Positions 7,843-16,712 of a stretch of 34,905 nt of DNA are shown in pieces. Source of the DNA: Lactococcus cremoris subsp. cremoris NBRC 100676 (lineage in GTDB: Bacteria > Bacillota > Bacilli > Lactobacillales > Streptococcaceae); assembly GCF_001591705.1 (NCBI RefSeq), contig NZ_BCVK01000025.1:1-34905 (forward strand), in the 5' to 3' direction. The first letter of the stretch is position 1. Every line of letters begins with the position of its first letter. Both the position numbers and the translations under genes were made by a program. The notes under the pieces are model-generated. The model was not told where the DNA came from. It did not search any database and saw only the letters and a list, made by a program, of their open reading frames with translations.

Positions 7843-8523
7843 TTATACCATTTCTTCAAGCAAGCGAATCAGACCTTGGGCTGATTTTTTCCCTGCTTCA
7901 ATGATGAATTTATCAAAATTAACATTGGCATCATGGTCAGCTGTATCCGACATCGCCCGAATAATTACAAAAGGTTTCCCAAGTGCTGTTGCAGCTTGTG
8001 CAATAGAAGCCCCTTCCATTTCGACTGCTAAAACATCTGGAAAATGTTCTTTAATTTCAGCAATTTTACTAGAACTACTGATGAAACTGTCAGAACTTGT
8101 AATCAACCCAACATGCACATTTTCTAAAACCTTTTTCAATTCAGAAACAAAGTATTTGCTTGATTCAAAGTACAAAGGTTGTTGAGCCATTTGTCCATAG
8201 GCATAACCAAAAGCAGTGACATCTACATCATGATAAGCAAGTTTATCAGCAACTACAACATCTCCAATTGCCAATCCTTGAGCAACCGCTCCTGCTGAAC
8301 CTGTATTGATAATTGCATCAACATCAAAAATGTCAACCAAAAATCCAACTGCCAAAGCTGACATGACTTTACCAATACCAGATTGAACCAAAACTACTTC
8401 GTGACGGCCAATTGAACCACTATGAAAAACTAAACCATGACGGGTATGTTTTTCAGCATTTTCTAAATTTTCAACAAGTATGCGAATTTCTTCATCCATC
8501 GCACAAATAATTCCTATTTTCAT
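7843..8523 (-). CDS. mtnN: 5'-methylthioadenosine/S-adenosylhomocysteine nucleosidase
   Basis: Also called pfs. This cytoplasmic enzyme of 226 aa hydrolyses MTA and SAH to adenine plus methylthioribose or S-ribosylhomocysteine. It detoxifies SAM by-products and supplies the substrate for LuxS. The catalytic Glu sits in AMDEE (residue 11 or 12), the substrate-contacting Glu in AVEMEGAS near 172-174 and the catalytic Asp in RAMSDTADHD near 195. The length and start (MKIGIICAMDEE) match the family exactly. AAGGA precedes the ATG. It is the last gene of the glmU-nudF-membrane protein-pfs run, a familiar arrangement in streptococci and lactococci. Confidence 0.96.
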   Translation of the reverse strand: MKIGIICAMDEEIRILVENLENAEKHTRHGLVFHSGSIGRHEVVLVQSGIGKVMSALAVGFLVDIFDVDAIINTGSAGAVAQGLAIGDVVVADKLAYHDVDVTAFGYAYGQMAQQPLYFESSKYFVSELKKVLENVHVGLITSSDSFISSSSKIAEIKEHFPDVLAVEMEGASIAQAATALGKPFVIIRAMSDTADHDANVNFDKFIIEAGKKSAQGLIRLLEEMV

Positions 8524-8550
8524 TTTTTTCCTTATTTCTAATTATTTTGT

Positions 8551-8829
8551 TTAAAAGTAATACAAAAAGAACGTAACCACCAGTAAAACAACAATTAAAG
8601 TAACAATGAAAAGCCATTTATTAATTGCTTTCCCTCTTTTTTGAGCTTTAGCGTTTTCAATCCTTCGACTTTTATAAACAGAGTTTTTACTTAATTTTTT
8701 TTCAATACTGTCATATTTCTCAGCAATTTCAGTATCTTCTTCAAGCTCTCTTTGAAGCCTACGTTCAAGATTTTTCTTCTCTTGATTTGCTTGTTCAATT
8801 ACCTCATCCGTTAAAAGTGGTTTAGGCAT
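8551..8829 (-). CDS. Small membrane-anchored protein of unknown function
   Basis: This 92-aa protein has a charged, helical, probably coiled-coil N-terminal part (Glu/Lys/Arg-rich, residues 8-65) and one C-terminal transmembrane helix (WLFIVTLIVVLLVVTFFLYYF) ending the protein. It is therefore a tail-anchored type with the coil in the cytoplasm. The ATG at 8829 overlaps the end of nudF by 8 nt and has AAGGAGG within nudF, so it is translationally linked to it. The conserved place between nudF and pfs suggests a shared regulon rather than a known activity. No function is assigned. Confidence 0.8.
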   Translation of the reverse strand: MPKPLLTDEVIEQANQEKKNLERRLQRELEEDTEIAEKYDSIEKKLSKNSVYKSRRIENAKAQKRGKAINKWLFIVTLIVVLLVVTFFLYYF

Positions 8830-9406
8830 TGTCTTCAACCTCCTTTTTAAAGTGTTGCATTTCCCAATACCAAATAGCCATAATTGTTTTTGCATCGGCA
8901 ATTTGTTCAAGTTCAATCATTCTTTTCGCTTCGCTTAAAGTAACTTCAATTTGTTCCAAAAACTCTCCATCATCAGCGGGTCTTGGATGCTCTACCTTTG
9001 TTAGGTCTGACGAGAAGTACACATAAGTTTTTTCTGATGAAAAACCAGGTGTTCCATAAAAAGCTGTGATTTCTGTTAAATTTTCTGCTCGGTAACCTGT
9101 TTCTTCCTCAAGTTCACGAAGCGCAGCAGCCTTGGGGTCTTTTTCTTCTCCTATTTCAAGCTTTCCAGCCGGAATTTCAAAAATAAATTTTTCCAATGCC
9201 TTACGATATTGACCAACCAAAATCATTTTATTATTGTGAACGGGTGCAATAGCCGTTCCACCATTATGAAAAACAAGTTCTCGAAAACTTTCTGTTCCTC
9301 CTGGCAAACTAACCGTATCCCTCACAACATGAAAAATCTTTCCTTGAAAAATTTCATCTCTAGTCAAAGTTTTTTCTTCAAATTTTTTATCATCAAAATT
9401 TAACAT
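8822..9406 (-). CDS. nudF: ADP-ribose pyrophosphatase (Nudix hydrolase)
   Basis: This 194-aa cytoplasmic enzyme hydrolyses ADP-ribose to AMP and ribose 5-phosphate and needs Mg2+. The Nudix box runs from GKLEIGEE through AALRELEEETGY at about residues 96-118, with the REL and EE metal ligands intact. The N-terminal strands (ARTL-like EKTLTRDEIFQGKIFHVVRD) and the following FYGTPGFSSEKTYVYF are typical of ADP-ribose pyrophosphatases rather than MutT. The ATG is preceded by AAAGGG. It lies about 100 nt after glmU with only weak hairpins between, so cotranscription with glmU is likely. Confidence 0.9.
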   Translation of the reverse strand: MLNFDDKKFEEKTLTRDEIFQGKIFHVVRDTVSLPGGTESFRELVFHNGGTAIAPVHNNKMILVGQYRKALEKFIFEIPAGKLEIGEEKDPKAAALRELEEETGYRAENLTEITAFYGTPGFSSEKTYVYFSSDLTKVEHPRPADDGEFLEQIEVTLSEAKRMIELEQIADAKTIMAIWYWEMQHFKKEVEDNA

Positions 9407-9507
9407 TGTACCCTTTCCATGGAATTTACTTTTGAAGTAAGTAAAATTTCCCTCTCATCAAATCGAAGGAAAGAGCTTCATGAGAAACTCTTTCTTATTA
9501 TTTTAAA

Positions 9508-10884
9508 TTATTGTCCACGATAATGTGGCATTTTTTTCGCACGTCCAAGTTTATTCACTTGTTTTCCACGTCCAATTTCAACTGCTTCATCTGGCACATC
9601 CTCAGTCACAACAGACCCAGCTGCTGTCAAGGCATTTTTACCAATATACAAAGGTGCGATTATGGTTGAATTTGAACCAATAAAGGCAAAATCATCAATT
9701 TCAGTATTGAATTTATTTTTACCATCAAAGTTAGCCGTAATTGTACCAGCACCAAAGTTCACTTTTTCACCCACTGTTGCATTACCAATGTAAGTCAAAT
9801 GTCCGGCCTTGGTTCCTTTACCAAGAGTTGAGCTTTTAATTTCAACAAAGTTTCCAACATGAACTTCTTCACTCAAAACAGTTCCTGGGCGTAAATGAGC
9901 ATAAGGTCCAACATTACTTCCAACACTCATCCGACTTTCTTCAACTGTTGAGTTACGAACCTCACAATTTGAATGAATTTCCGAATTTTCAATGCGGCTA
10001 CCATTTGTAATCAAAACATTTTTACCAATAAAAGTGTTCCCCTTAATGGTTACATTTGCTTCAATCACCGTTTCTGCCCCAATTGTTACTTCACTGTCAA
10101 TATAAGTTGTTGCAGGATCAATCAAGGTCACACCATTAACCATATGTTCATGGTTAATACGTTTACGCATTGTCCCTTCAGCTTGTGAAAGAGCCACACG
10201 GTCATTCACACCTAAACTTTCATCAAAATCATCAAGAATATGAGCAGCTATCGTTTGACCTGCTTTTTTGAAGATTTCAATAACATCAGTTAAATAATAT
10301 TCACCTTGCGCATTATCAGTTGTGATTTCCGTCAGTGCTTTAAAGAGCGATTTATTATCAAAAATATAAGTCCCTGTGTTAATTTCGGTAATTGATTTTT
10401 CAAAATCATTGGCGTCTTTTTGCTCAACAATTTTTTCTACTGAACCCTTTTCATCCCGAATAATTCGACCGTATCCTGTTGGATTTGGTGCGATAGCAGT
10501 CAAGATTGTTGCTGTTGCTTTTTGGGCAAAATGATAATCAAAAAGTGCTCCTAATGTTTCGCCTGTAATTAAGGGAGTATCACCAGCGATAACTAAGGTT
10601 GCCCCTTCTTCATTAGCCAACAAATCCGCAGCAATACGTACAGCATGTCCTGTTCCTAATTGTTCTACCTGTTTAACAAATTGAGTTCCCTTAGGTAAAG
10701 TCGCAATTACACGGTCTGCTTCGTGTCCAACGATGACCACGTTTTTGGCTATCTCCACTTCGGATACACTTTTAAGCACATGCGCCAGCATTGATTTTCC
10801 AGCTACTTGATGCAACACTTTTGGAAGTGCTGATTTCATCCGTGTTCCTTTACCAGCCGCTAGGACAATAGCGAATTTATTCAT
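9508..10884 (-). CDS. glmU: Bifunctional UDP-GlcNAc pyrophosphorylase/glucosamine-1-phosphate acetyltransferase
   Basis: This 458-aa enzyme carries out the last two steps to UDP-GlcNAc for peptidoglycan and wall polymers. The N-terminal uridylyltransferase domain (1-230) opens with [18 protein letters not shown], the nucleotide-binding signature, and has the metal-binding Asp in IAGDTPLI. The C-terminal left-handed beta-helix (about 250-440) shows hexapeptide repeats (I/V-G-x-x-x) and the acetyltransferase segment [21 protein letters not shown] precedes the ATG at the correct distance. It is the promoter-proximal gene of its run and divergent from proC. Confidence 0.97.
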   Translation of the reverse strand: MNKFAIVLAAGKGTRMKSALPKVLHQVAGKSMLAHVLKSVSEVEIAKNVVIVGHEADRVIATLPKGTQFVKQVEQLGTGHAVRIAADLLANEEGATLVIAGDTPLITGETLGALFDYHFAQKATATILTAIAPNPTGYGRIIRDEKGSVEKIVEQKDANDFEKSITEINTGTYIFDNKSLFKALTEITTDNAQGEYYLTDVIEIFKKAGQTIAAHILDDFDESLGVNDRVALSQAEGTMRKRINHEHMVNGVTLIDPATTYIDSEVTIGAETVIEANVTIKGNTFIGKNVLITNGSRIENSEIHSNCEVRNSTVEESRMSVGSNVGPYAHLRPGTVLSEEVHVGNFVEIKSSTLGKGTKAGHLTYIGNATVGEKVNFGAGTITANFDGKNKFNTEIDDFAFIGSNSTIIAPLYIGKNALTAAGSVVTEDVPDEAVEIGRGKQVNKLGRAKKMPHYRGQ

Positions 10885-10923
10885 AGATTTCTCCTTTTTT
10901 GTTACAAATAAAATGTTTACCTA

Positions 10924-10932
10924 ATTATACCA
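10924..10932 (-). promoter_or_regulatory. Extended -10 promoter of glmU
   Basis: TGGTATAAT is a perfect extended -10 element about 40 bp upstream of the glmU ATG. No convincing -35 is visible, as often seen with extended -10 promoters. Confidence 0.6.
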
Positions 10933-11064
10933 TAATCACTGACCATTTTCGTTATCTTTTTAATTCAAACACTCACAGTACTTCTCAAGTTAGCAAATCT
11001 TTTTTCAAAAAAATAGCTAGATTTAATTTGCGATACTAACATATCGATTTCTCGCTTTAAATTA

Positions 11065-11073
11065 TGATAAAAT
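11065..11073 (+). promoter_or_regulatory. Extended -10 promoter of proC
   Basis: TGATAAAAT matches an extended -10 element 28 bp upstream of the proC ATG. The -35 region (TCGATT) is weak. The glmU/proC divergent gap of 217 bp otherwise holds AT-rich sequence with an A/T stem at about 11000-11020 and no leader RNA I recognise. Confidence 0.5.
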
Positions 11074-11101
11074 GGACTGAAAGATAGAAAGGATTTTATT
11101 T

Positions 11102-11893
11102 ATGCAAACTATAGGATTTATTGGAGTCGGAAAAATGGCCACAGCCATCATTTCTGGACTTGATAAAAATAAATTTGAAATCATCATTTCTGGTCACAAT
11201 TTACCCAAGACAAAAAAACAAGCTGAGGAACTTAATGTTAAAGCTGCTGAAAATCATGAAGAACTTGTTCAACAATCAGACTTCATTGTTCTCTCTGTCA
11301 AACCACAGGTTCTTCCATCTGTTTTAAGCCAGTTAATTAATCATTTATCAAAAGATAAAACTTTGATATCAATTGCTGCTGGATTAACTTTATCTGACTT
11401 AAAACATCTAGCTGATTCAGAAAATCAACCGATTATTCGGGTAATGCCTAATATCAATGCTCAAATTGGTCAATCTACCTCTGCGATTGTCAAAAATGAA
11501 TTTGTTGATGATTCAGCTGACGAAATAGCCCAAGAAATTTTTAAAGCAGTCGGCTCTGTCCACGAGATTGCTGAAAAAGATTTTTCAACTTTTGCAGCAA
11601 TCGCGGGCTCAAGTCCTGCATTTATTTATATGTTTATTGATGCTATGGCTCGCGCCGGTGTACTTCGTGGACTTCCTAAAGATCAAGCCACTGCTATTGT
11701 TTCTGAAACAGTCAAAGCCTCAGCTGAAATGCTTCTAAAGAGTGGTGAAAATCCTTGGTCTTTAGTTGATAAGGTTTCAAGTCCCGGTGGAACTACTGTA
11801 GCAGGTGTAGTAAGCTTAGAACAAAACCATTTTGGTGGAACAGTTATTGATGCAATTTCTGCAACAATCGAAAGAGAAAAATATCTTAAATAA
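11102..11893 (+). CDS. proC: Pyrroline-5-carboxylate reductase
   Basis: This 263-aa cytoplasmic enzyme reduces pyrroline-5-carboxylate to proline with NAD(P)H, the last step of proline synthesis. The N-terminal Rossmann motif GFIGVGKMATAIISGL starts at residue 5. The C-terminal dimerisation/active-site helices carry AGSSPAFIYMFIDAMARAG and the P5CR signature around SSPGGTTVAGV near 225-235. AGAAAGGA lies upstream of the ATG. It is the only plus-strand gene in the window, has its own promoter and terminators, and stands apart from proBA. Confidence 0.96.
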   Translation: MQTIGFIGVGKMATAIISGLDKNKFEIIISGHNLPKTKKQAEELNVKAAENHEELVQQSDFIVLSVKPQVLPSVLSQLINHLSKDKTLISIAAGLTLSDLKHLADSENQPIIRVMPNINAQIGQSTSAIVKNEFVDDSADEIAQEIFKAVGSVHEIAEKDFSTFAAIAGSSPAFIYMFIDAMARAGVLRGLPKDQATAIVSETVKASAEMLLKSGENPWSLVDKVSSPGGTTVAGVVSLEQNHFGGTVIDAISATIEREKYLK

Positions 11894-11905
11894 ATTTAAA
11901 AATCT

Positions 11906-11927
11906 AAAAAAGAAGAATTTCTTTTTT
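11906..11927 (+). terminator. A/T-rich terminator after proC
   Basis: The stem AAAAAAGAA / TTCTTTTTT (9 bp, 4-nt loop) begins 13 nt after the proC stop and ends in its own T-run. Confidence 0.5.
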
Positions 11928-11950
11928 AAATTTTTAATTTCAAATAATAA

Positions 11951-11974
11951 AAAAAATGCCAAATGGCATTTTTT
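11951..11974. terminator. Bidirectional terminator between proC and rpsO
   Basis: A compact stem AAAAAATGCC / GGCATTTTTT with an AAAT loop has T-runs in both orientations, so it serves both converging genes. Confidence 0.85.
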
Positions 11975-11976
11975 TA

Positions 11977-12246
11977 TTAACGACGAAGTCCCAATGAAGC
12001 GATAAGTTCACGGTAACGTTGAACGTCTTTTCCACGAAGGTATCCAAGAAGGTTACGACGGTGACCAATTTTTTTCATCAAACCACGTTGAGTTGCGTGG
12101 TCTTTTTTATGAGATTTGATGTGGTCGTTAAGGTGGTTAATTTCCCAAGTCAATACAGCGATTTGTACTTCAGGTGAACCAGTATCGCCTTCTTTACGAG
12201 CGTATTGAGCGATGATTTCTTGTTTTTTTTCTTTTGAAATTGCCAT
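11977..12246 (-). CDS. rpsO: 30S ribosomal protein S15
   Basis: This 89-aa primary 16S rRNA-binding protein of the 30S platform binds the h20-h21-h22 junction. The S15 signature is complete: [35 protein letters not shown] and the basic [10 protein letters not shown]. The start MAISKEKK at 12246 has AAGGAG upstream. The longer open frame reads into the leader and is not used. It is transcribed alone from its own promoter and ends at the bidirectional terminator. S15 commonly represses its own translation through the leader in bacteria. Confidence 0.98.
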   Translation of the reverse strand: MAISKEKKQEIIAQYARKEGDTGSPEVQIAVLTWEINHLNDHIKSHKKDHATQRGLMKKIGHRRNLLGYLRGKDVQRYRELIASLGLRR

Positions 12247-12329
12247 GAGTTTTTCTCCTTTATTTGTATTGCCCAGTCCGAGTGACAGCTTGGCAAGCAT
12301 GAAACCAAGAACGGGTTGTAAAAAACTAC
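12247..12329 (-). promoter_or_regulatory. rpsO 5' leader with possible autoregulatory hairpin
   Basis: The leader of about 80 nt contains an imperfect stem from GCCAAGCTGTC to GACTGGGC ending about 10 nt before the AAGGAG site. Autogenous S15 sites of several different structures are known in bacteria. Here the role is inferred from position only. Confidence 0.3.
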
Positions 12330-12335
12330 TCTACC

Positions 12336-12364
12336 ATGATACACTTTTTTGACTGATTTTACAA
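12336..12364 (-). promoter_or_regulatory. rpsO promoter
   Basis: TTGTAA (-35) and TATCAT (-10) are spaced by 17 bp, about 90 bp upstream of the rpsO ATG. Confidence 0.6.
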
Positions 12365-12378
12365 GCCAATAAGAAAAT

Positions 12379-12411
12379 AAAGAGAACTAGAAATATAATC
12401 TAGTTCTCTTT
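12379..12411 (-). terminator. Strong terminator of the rsmB-pppL-pknB unit
   Basis: A perfect 13-bp stem (AAAGAGAACTAGA / TCTAGTTCTCTTT) with a 7-nt loop follows the pknB stop by 5 nt and is continued by ATTTTCTTATT on the minus strand. Confidence 0.85.
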
Positions 12412-12416
12412 AAGCT

Positions 12417-14294
12417 TTAACTATGTGATGTTGTTTTCGAACTTGAAGTAGAATTTTCTGGCGATTGCTCAGTTGTACTTGAAGAAGACGAGCTCGTTGT
12501 TGAGCTTGAAGCTGATGTTGATTCAGAAGTTGATGTTTCTGATGTAGAAACAGAAGATTCTGAGGATGATTGCTCAACTGCCTGAGTAACCTTAACAACA
12601 ATTGGGGTATCTATCGAAACCAATTCACCAACAGTTGGAGTAACTCCAAATACCCATCCTGTCGGACTTCCTGGAGTATCAATATAGTTTAAAGTAACAT
12701 TAGTGAAGCCAGCTTGTTTCAAAATTGCTTTATAGCTTTCAGCATCCTGATTAGTGTAAGATGGAATGGCAATTTGTTTTCCACTTGAAACTTCAAATGT
12801 AATTTTATCACCACTTGTCACATCAAAACTAGAACCCTTTTTAGGTGTTTGTTTAATGATTGTACCTGCGGCATAAGAATCGCTAGGGACAGAGGTTTGA
12901 ATCACTTGACTTTCATCAATACCATAATCTTTAAGCAGAGTGGCCATTGCATCATCAATTTTTTCACCAACAAAGTCCTTCATTTTGATAATATTTTCAT
13001 TTCCAGATGAAACGTAAATATCAACAGAACTTTTAGACCTTACGATAGCTCCACTTGCTGGATTAGTTTTAATCACTTTACCTTCGGCAACGGTTGTGCT
13101 TTGTTGTTTATGAACCGTTCCCACCTTAAGATCAGCTGCTTTAATCTTTTTCTTCGCTTGATCCAATGTTAAGTTATTAGTCACATTAGGAACCTTAACA
13201 TTTGTCGGTGTAGAAACAGCCCATGCAAAGGCTCCACCACCAATGACAAGAAGGAGAACAACAAGACTGATAATCAATCCTTTTTTAGATTTTTTATTTT
13301 TATTCTTATTGTTTTCTGTAGTTGATGATTCTGATTGCGCTTTTTCCTGATCATCTGTTTTCTTATCAATCAAAGGATTAGTATCATAAGGATTAATTAG
13401 ATTGGCAGGCATGATTTTTGTTTCATCATGGTCCTTATTGAAAACTAATTTTTCTTCCCCACGTCGATCAAGACTAGTCGAAGTAGCTACATCTGTCATC
13501 ATTTCTTCAACATCAACATATCGATTGTTGATATCTTTTGCTGTTGCTTTGATGACGACATTTTCCAATGCTTGCGGAACTTCTGGGTTGAGGTTTATGA
13601 TGCTTGGAATATTTTCTTGGAAATGTTTTAGGGCAATTGCTACGGCTGAATCCCCATCAAAAGGTATTTGACCTGTTAAAAGCTCAAATAAAATAATCCC
13701 AATGGCATAAATGTCTGATTGTACAGTAGCATTTGAACCACGCGCTTGTTCTGGTGATAGATAATGAACTGAGCCAAACATTGTATTTGTTTGAGTAAGT
13801 GAAGTTTCAGAAAGAGCTTTGGCAATTCCGAAATCTGTTACTTTTACTGTTCCACTACTTGAAACTAAAACATTTTGTGGTTTTAAATCACGGTGAATAA
13901 TTCCATGTGAATGAGCCATATCCATTGCTGATAGAATTTCTGTAATAATTTCAATGGCTTCATCATTAGCTAGAGGAGCATTTTGGTTGATGTATTGTTT
14001 GAGCGTCATACCATCAACAAATTCCATTACAATGTATTGTTGACTTTCGAATTCACCGACGTCAGAAATACCTACGATATTCGGATGAGAGAGTTCCGCC
14101 ATCGCAAAAGCTTCTCTTTGAAAACGAGCGATTGCAATGTCATCATTTTCAAAATTAGAACGAAGTACTTTAATTGCAACTTTTCGATCACCAAGGAAAG
14201 TATCTTCTCCTTGATAAACGTTTGCCATTCCCCCACGTCCGATTTCTTTGATAATCCGATAACGATCGGCAAAGATTTTACCGATTTGAATCAT
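12417..14294 (-). CDS. pknB: PASTA-domain serine/threonine protein kinase (PrkC/StkP type)
   Basis: This 625-aa membrane kinase senses peptidoglycan fragments or lipid II and phosphorylates cell-wall and division proteins. Kinase domain about 10-270: Gly loop [11 protein letters not shown], Lys in [21 protein letters not shown] and the APE-equivalent SPEQA. A basic juxtamembrane region ([11 protein letters not shown]) precedes one transmembrane helix at about 340-360. Three extracellular PASTA repeats follow (openings near [18 protein letters not shown] and IAIPSYTNQ), then a long Ser/Thr-rich tail of about 50 residues. The ATG at 14294 overlaps the pppL TGA by one base (TGATG) and has GGAGG upstream, indicating translational coupling to its cognate phosphatase. 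Confidence 0.96.
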   Translation of the reverse strand: MIQIGKIFADRYRIIKEIGRGGMANVYQGEDTFLGDRKVAIKVLRSNFENDDIAIARFQREAFAMAELSHPNIVGISDVGEFESQQYIVMEFVDGMTLKQYINQNAPLANDEAIEIITEILSAMDMAHSHGIIHRDLKPQNVLVSSSGTVKVTDFGIAKALSETSLTQTNTMFGSVHYLSPEQARGSNATVQSDIYAIGIILFELLTGQIPFDGDSAVAIALKHFQENIPSIINLNPEVPQALENVVIKATAKDINNRYVDVEEMMTDVATSTSLDRRGEEKLVFNKDHDETKIMPANLINPYDTNPLIDKKTDDQEKAQSESSTTENNKNKNKKSKKGLIISLVVLLLVIGGGAFAWAVSTPTNVKVPNVTNNLTLDQAKKKIKAADLKVGTVHKQQSTTVAEGKVIKTNPASGAIVRSKSSVDIYVSSGNENIIKMKDFVGEKIDDAMATLLKDYGIDESQVIQTSVPSDSYAAGTIIKQTPKKGSSFDVTSGDKITFEVSSGKQIAIPSYTNQDAESYKAILKQAGFTNVTLNYIDTPGSPTGWVFGVTPTVGELVSIDTPIVVKVTQAVEQSSSESSVSTSETSTSESTSASSSTTSSSSSSTTEQSPENSTSSSKTTSHS

Positions 14295-15070
14295 CAACTA
14301 ACCTCCTGTGCTTGTGTTTCGGCTTCTGATGTTTCTTCGAACTTAATCAAAACAACAGTAATGTTATCAAGTCCTCCATGTTCATTAGCTAACCGAATCA
14401 AAGCCTCGGATTTATTATCTAAAGTCAAATCTTCTCGTTCTAAAACTTCCATAATTTCAGTGGTTGAAACCATGTTTGTCAATCCGTCAGAGTTCATTAA
14501 AATGATATCTCCAGCTTGAAGTTCTAAAGCTTGAATATCCGCATGAACTTCATTAGTCTGCCCCAGTGAACGAGTAATGATATTTTTATTAGGATGTACT
14601 TCAGCTTCTTCTTCTGTAATTTGTCCTGCGTCTACAAGCTCTTGAACTAAAGAATGGTCTGTTGTTATTTTATTTAACTCACCATCACGCATCAAATAAG
14701 TACGACTGTCTCCCACATGGGCAGACACAATTGTGTTTCCTTTTATAACTAGAGCTTCAAGAGTTGTTCCCATTCCTTGATATTCATCAAGTTTACCAAG
14801 ACTTGCAATATTTTCATTTTCGTTGCGTACTTGATTTCTAAGCCAAATTTCAAGAGTTGCTTCTGGTGTTCCCGCATCAAAAAATGTCTCTGACCAAAGT
14901 TTGCCGAGATCTTCCACGGTAAGTTTACTTGCGACATTACCTGCTTTGTATCCACCCATACCATCAGCTAATAAAAAGAGCTGATAACCGGCACGGTTGA
15001 CATAAGTACCGGCATAGTCTTGATTAGTACTACGTTTTGAACCGATATCTGATAAAATACTATATTCCAC
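14294..15070 (-). CDS. pppL: PP2C-family serine/threonine phosphatase
   Basis: This 258-aa cytoplasmic metal-dependent phosphatase reverses the PknB phosphorylations. PP2C motifs in order: [26 protein letters not shown] with the metal-binding Asp and Gly, [17 protein letters not shown] and the final [11 protein letters not shown]. It starts with GTG at 15070, 5 nt after AAGGAG. The 122-nt gap after rsmB has a GAGAAA/TTTCTC hairpin but no clear promoter, so it probably shares the rsmB transcript. Its last codons overlap pknB. Confidence 0.95.
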   Translation of the reverse strand: MEYSILSDIGSKRSTNQDYAGTYVNRAGYQLFLLADGMGGYKAGNVASKLTVEDLGKLWSETFFDAGTPEATLEIWLRNQVRNENENIASLGKLDEYQGMGTTLEALVIKGNTIVSAHVGDSRTYLMRDGELNKITTDHSLVQELVDAGQITEEEAEVHPNKNIITRSLGQTNEVHADIQALELQAGDIILMNSDGLTNMVSTTEIMEVLEREDLTLDNKSEALIRLANEHGGLDNITVVLIKFEETSEAETQAQEVS

Positions 15071-15192
15071 TTTTTCTCCTTAACAAGAATAAAGTTTTAT
15101 TTTTAGGTCTAAAAATTACTGATAGAGTTTAAAAATTTTCGAGAAAAAATGATTCTTTCTCAAATTCTCAAAACAAAATATTCGTCAGTAAA

Positions 15193-16467
15193 TTATTCAC
15201 CTATTTTTTTAAATTTCGCGATGAAGAATCCATCCGTATGATACATTTCTGGGGTAATGAAAAGACAGCCCTCTTTAATCACTTCTGGTTTTTCATTTGA
15301 AATTTCAACTTGTTCAAAATTTGGATGATTTTCAAGGAACTCATGAACAACGTCAAAGTTTTCTTCATCAAAAATTGTACAAGTACTGTACACCATTATA
15401 CCACTTTTTTTCAGGCTTTTCGAGGCGCTGTTTAGAATTTCTAATTGAATTTTTTGTAAATCTATGAAATCCGAACTTTCTTTCCGGTAACGGATATCTG
15501 GTTTACGGCGAATTAATCCAATTCCTGAACATGGAGCATCGACTAGAATTCGATCAAATTTTTCTGGACCAAAATTCTCATAAATCATTGTCGCATCAGC
15601 TTTTTGAGTGGTAATTTTATCCGCAACATGCTGACGTTGTGCATTTTGATTAATTAAATCAAGTTTATGCTCGTATAAATCCAATGCCGTGATATGACCA
15701 GTTGTCAAATATTGAGCCATATGTGTGCTTTTCCCACCTGGGGCAGCACAGGCATCAAGAACTTCTTCTGTTCCTTCTAATTCAAGTTGAGGAGCAACTA
15801 ATTGACTTGTTTCATCTTGAATCGTAATTCTTCCAGTTTGAAACTCTTCTATAATTGAAAAATTTCCGCTGTCAGCAATTAATGCTGTTTCTGTCAGTAA
15901 AGACGGACGAGTCCCAGCAATTTCTACAGTTGGATCAATTTTTCTTAAGCTCACATGACTTGGTTTTTCAAGACTTTCGAGGATTTCTCCTGTTCTTTTC
16001 CCACCGAATTGGCGAACCATTTTATCCAATAACAGTTTTGGCATTGAATATTTAGTTTCCCAATCTTTAGGTTCTTCATTTCTGTGCTCAGAACGCATAA
16101 AGTTTCTTAAAACAGCATTAATAAAATTAGCTGTTGCTTGTCCATCATGTCGTTTAGCAATTTTTACAGCTTCATCAACTGCTGCCGAAGTAGGCACCTT
16201 ATCCATAAATAGGACTTGATAAATTGTGAGTAATAAAAGCATTTTAGCCCAAGGTTTAGGCTCTTTTTTTAATAAAGGAGTAATGTACCACTCTAATAAA
16301 GCTTTTTTAGAAACTACACCGTAGACAAGGGCTGTTACAAAGCCTTTATCCACTGTGGATAGTTCAGAATCTCGCAAATTTCGATCCAATGAAATATTTG
16401 CATAGGCATCATTACCAAAAATATCATTTAGTACATCGAGTGCGGTTTGTCTTGCATTTTTTGTCAT
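15193..16467 (-). CDS. rsmB: 16S rRNA (cytosine-967-C5)-methyltransferase
   Basis: This 424-aa enzyme methylates C967 of 16S rRNA using SAM. The N-terminal NusB-like RNA-binding domain (1-135) is followed by a Rossmann methyltransferase domain with the SAM motif DACAAPGGKSTHMA, DAPCSGIGLIRRKPD and the catalytic Cys motif YSTCTIFDEEN. The start MTKNARQTALDVLN is the family start. It has no Shine-Dalgarno sequence, and a -10 box ends only 6 nt before it. A TTG 36 nt upstream is in frame but forms the -35 box. In related genomes fmt usually precedes this gene. Here prophage DNA does, so the operon head has probably been separated. Confidence 0.95.
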   Translation of the reverse strand: MTKNARQTALDVLNDIFGNDAYANISLDRNLRDSELSTVDKGFVTALVYGVVSKKALLEWYITPLLKKEPKPWAKMLLLLTIYQVLFMDKVPTSAAVDEAVKIAKRHDGQATANFINAVLRNFMRSEHRNEEPKDWETKYSMPKLLLDKMVRQFGGKRTGEILESLEKPSHVSLRKIDPTVEIAGTRPSLLTETALIADSGNFSIIEEFQTGRITIQDETSQLVAPQLELEGTEEVLDACAAPGGKSTHMAQYLTTGHITALDLYEHKLDLINQNAQRQHVADKITTQKADATMIYENFGPEKFDRILVDAPCSGIGLIRRKPDIRYRKESSDFIDLQKIQLEILNSASKSLKKSGIMVYSTCTIFDEENFDVVHEFLENHPNFEQVEISNEKPEVIKEGCLFITPEMYHTDGFFIAKFKKIGE

Positions 16468-16473
16468 AGAGCT

Positions 16474-16503
16474 ATTATGACATACTGTGTCAATAAATGT
16501 CAA
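16474..16503 (-). promoter_or_regulatory. rsmB promoter giving a leaderless transcript
   Basis: TTGACA (-35) and CATAAT (-10) are 18 bp apart and the -10 ends 6 nt before the rsmB ATG. A second TTGACA lies 11 bp downstream of the first, and TGACA-N5-TGTCA forms a small dyad over the spacer. No ribosome site exists between promoter and ATG. Confidence 0.6.
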
Positions 16504-16578
16504 TAGATACCGCTAAACCTTGTTTTAGGGGATATATGCAAATTATTGTACTAATGAATACCTATGAGTTACATCTAA

Positions 16579-16667
16579 AACGTAACTAAAAACGTAACTA
16601 ATTTTTGTCGGGCAAGAGGCTGTATATCTTAGATATACAGTTTTTTTATTTTAATTAACGTAACTAA
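16579..16667 (+). repeat. Three direct repeats AACGTAACTAA near the prophage end
   Basis: Exact copies lie at 16579-16589, 16591-16601 and 16657-16667. Short direct repeats beside a prophage end are typical of arm-type integrase or excisionase binding sites. That role is inference. The surrounding 16504-16712 stretch holds two hairpins and no gene. Confidence 0.55.
16620..16647 (+). terminator. Palindromic terminator-like hairpin, plus orientation
   Basis: A perfect 9-bp stem CTGTATATC-TTA-GATATACAG is followed by seven T on the plus strand. It would stop transcription entering the prophage from the host side. Confidence 0.6.
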
Positions 16668-16686
16668 AAAACTCCTTTGGGAGTTT
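16665..16686 (-). terminator. Terminator of the tRNA transcript
   Basis: The stem AAACTCC / GGAGTTT with a 4-nt loop has a T-run on the minus strand, 27 nt after the tRNA 3' end. Confidence 0.65.
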
Positions 16687-16712
16687 CTACTATTATATGT
16701 ACCTTTTTATTA

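Noticed and set aside
9410..9507. Terminator between glmU and nudF
   Set aside because: Hairpins exist (GAAAGAG/CTCTTTC and TTTACTT/AAGTAAA) but neither has a following T-run, so read-through into nudF is more likely.
10980..11045. T-box or riboswitch upstream of proC
   Set aside because: No T-box sequence, specifier loop or terminator/antiterminator pair is visible. It is only A/T-rich pairing.
12410..12601. Leu/Gln-rich frame over the 3' end of pknB
   Set aside because: It is a shifted reading of the Ser/Thr-rich tail codons, not a separate gene.
16468..16503. TTG start for rsmB adding 12 residues
   Set aside because: The TTG is the -35 hexamer, no ribosome site precedes it and homologues start at MTKN.
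16620..16640. Perfect palindrome considered as the prophage att core
   Set aside because: The 3-bp centre is too short for a tyrosine-recombinase crossover region and the T7 tail fits a terminator. No second copy can be checked in this window.
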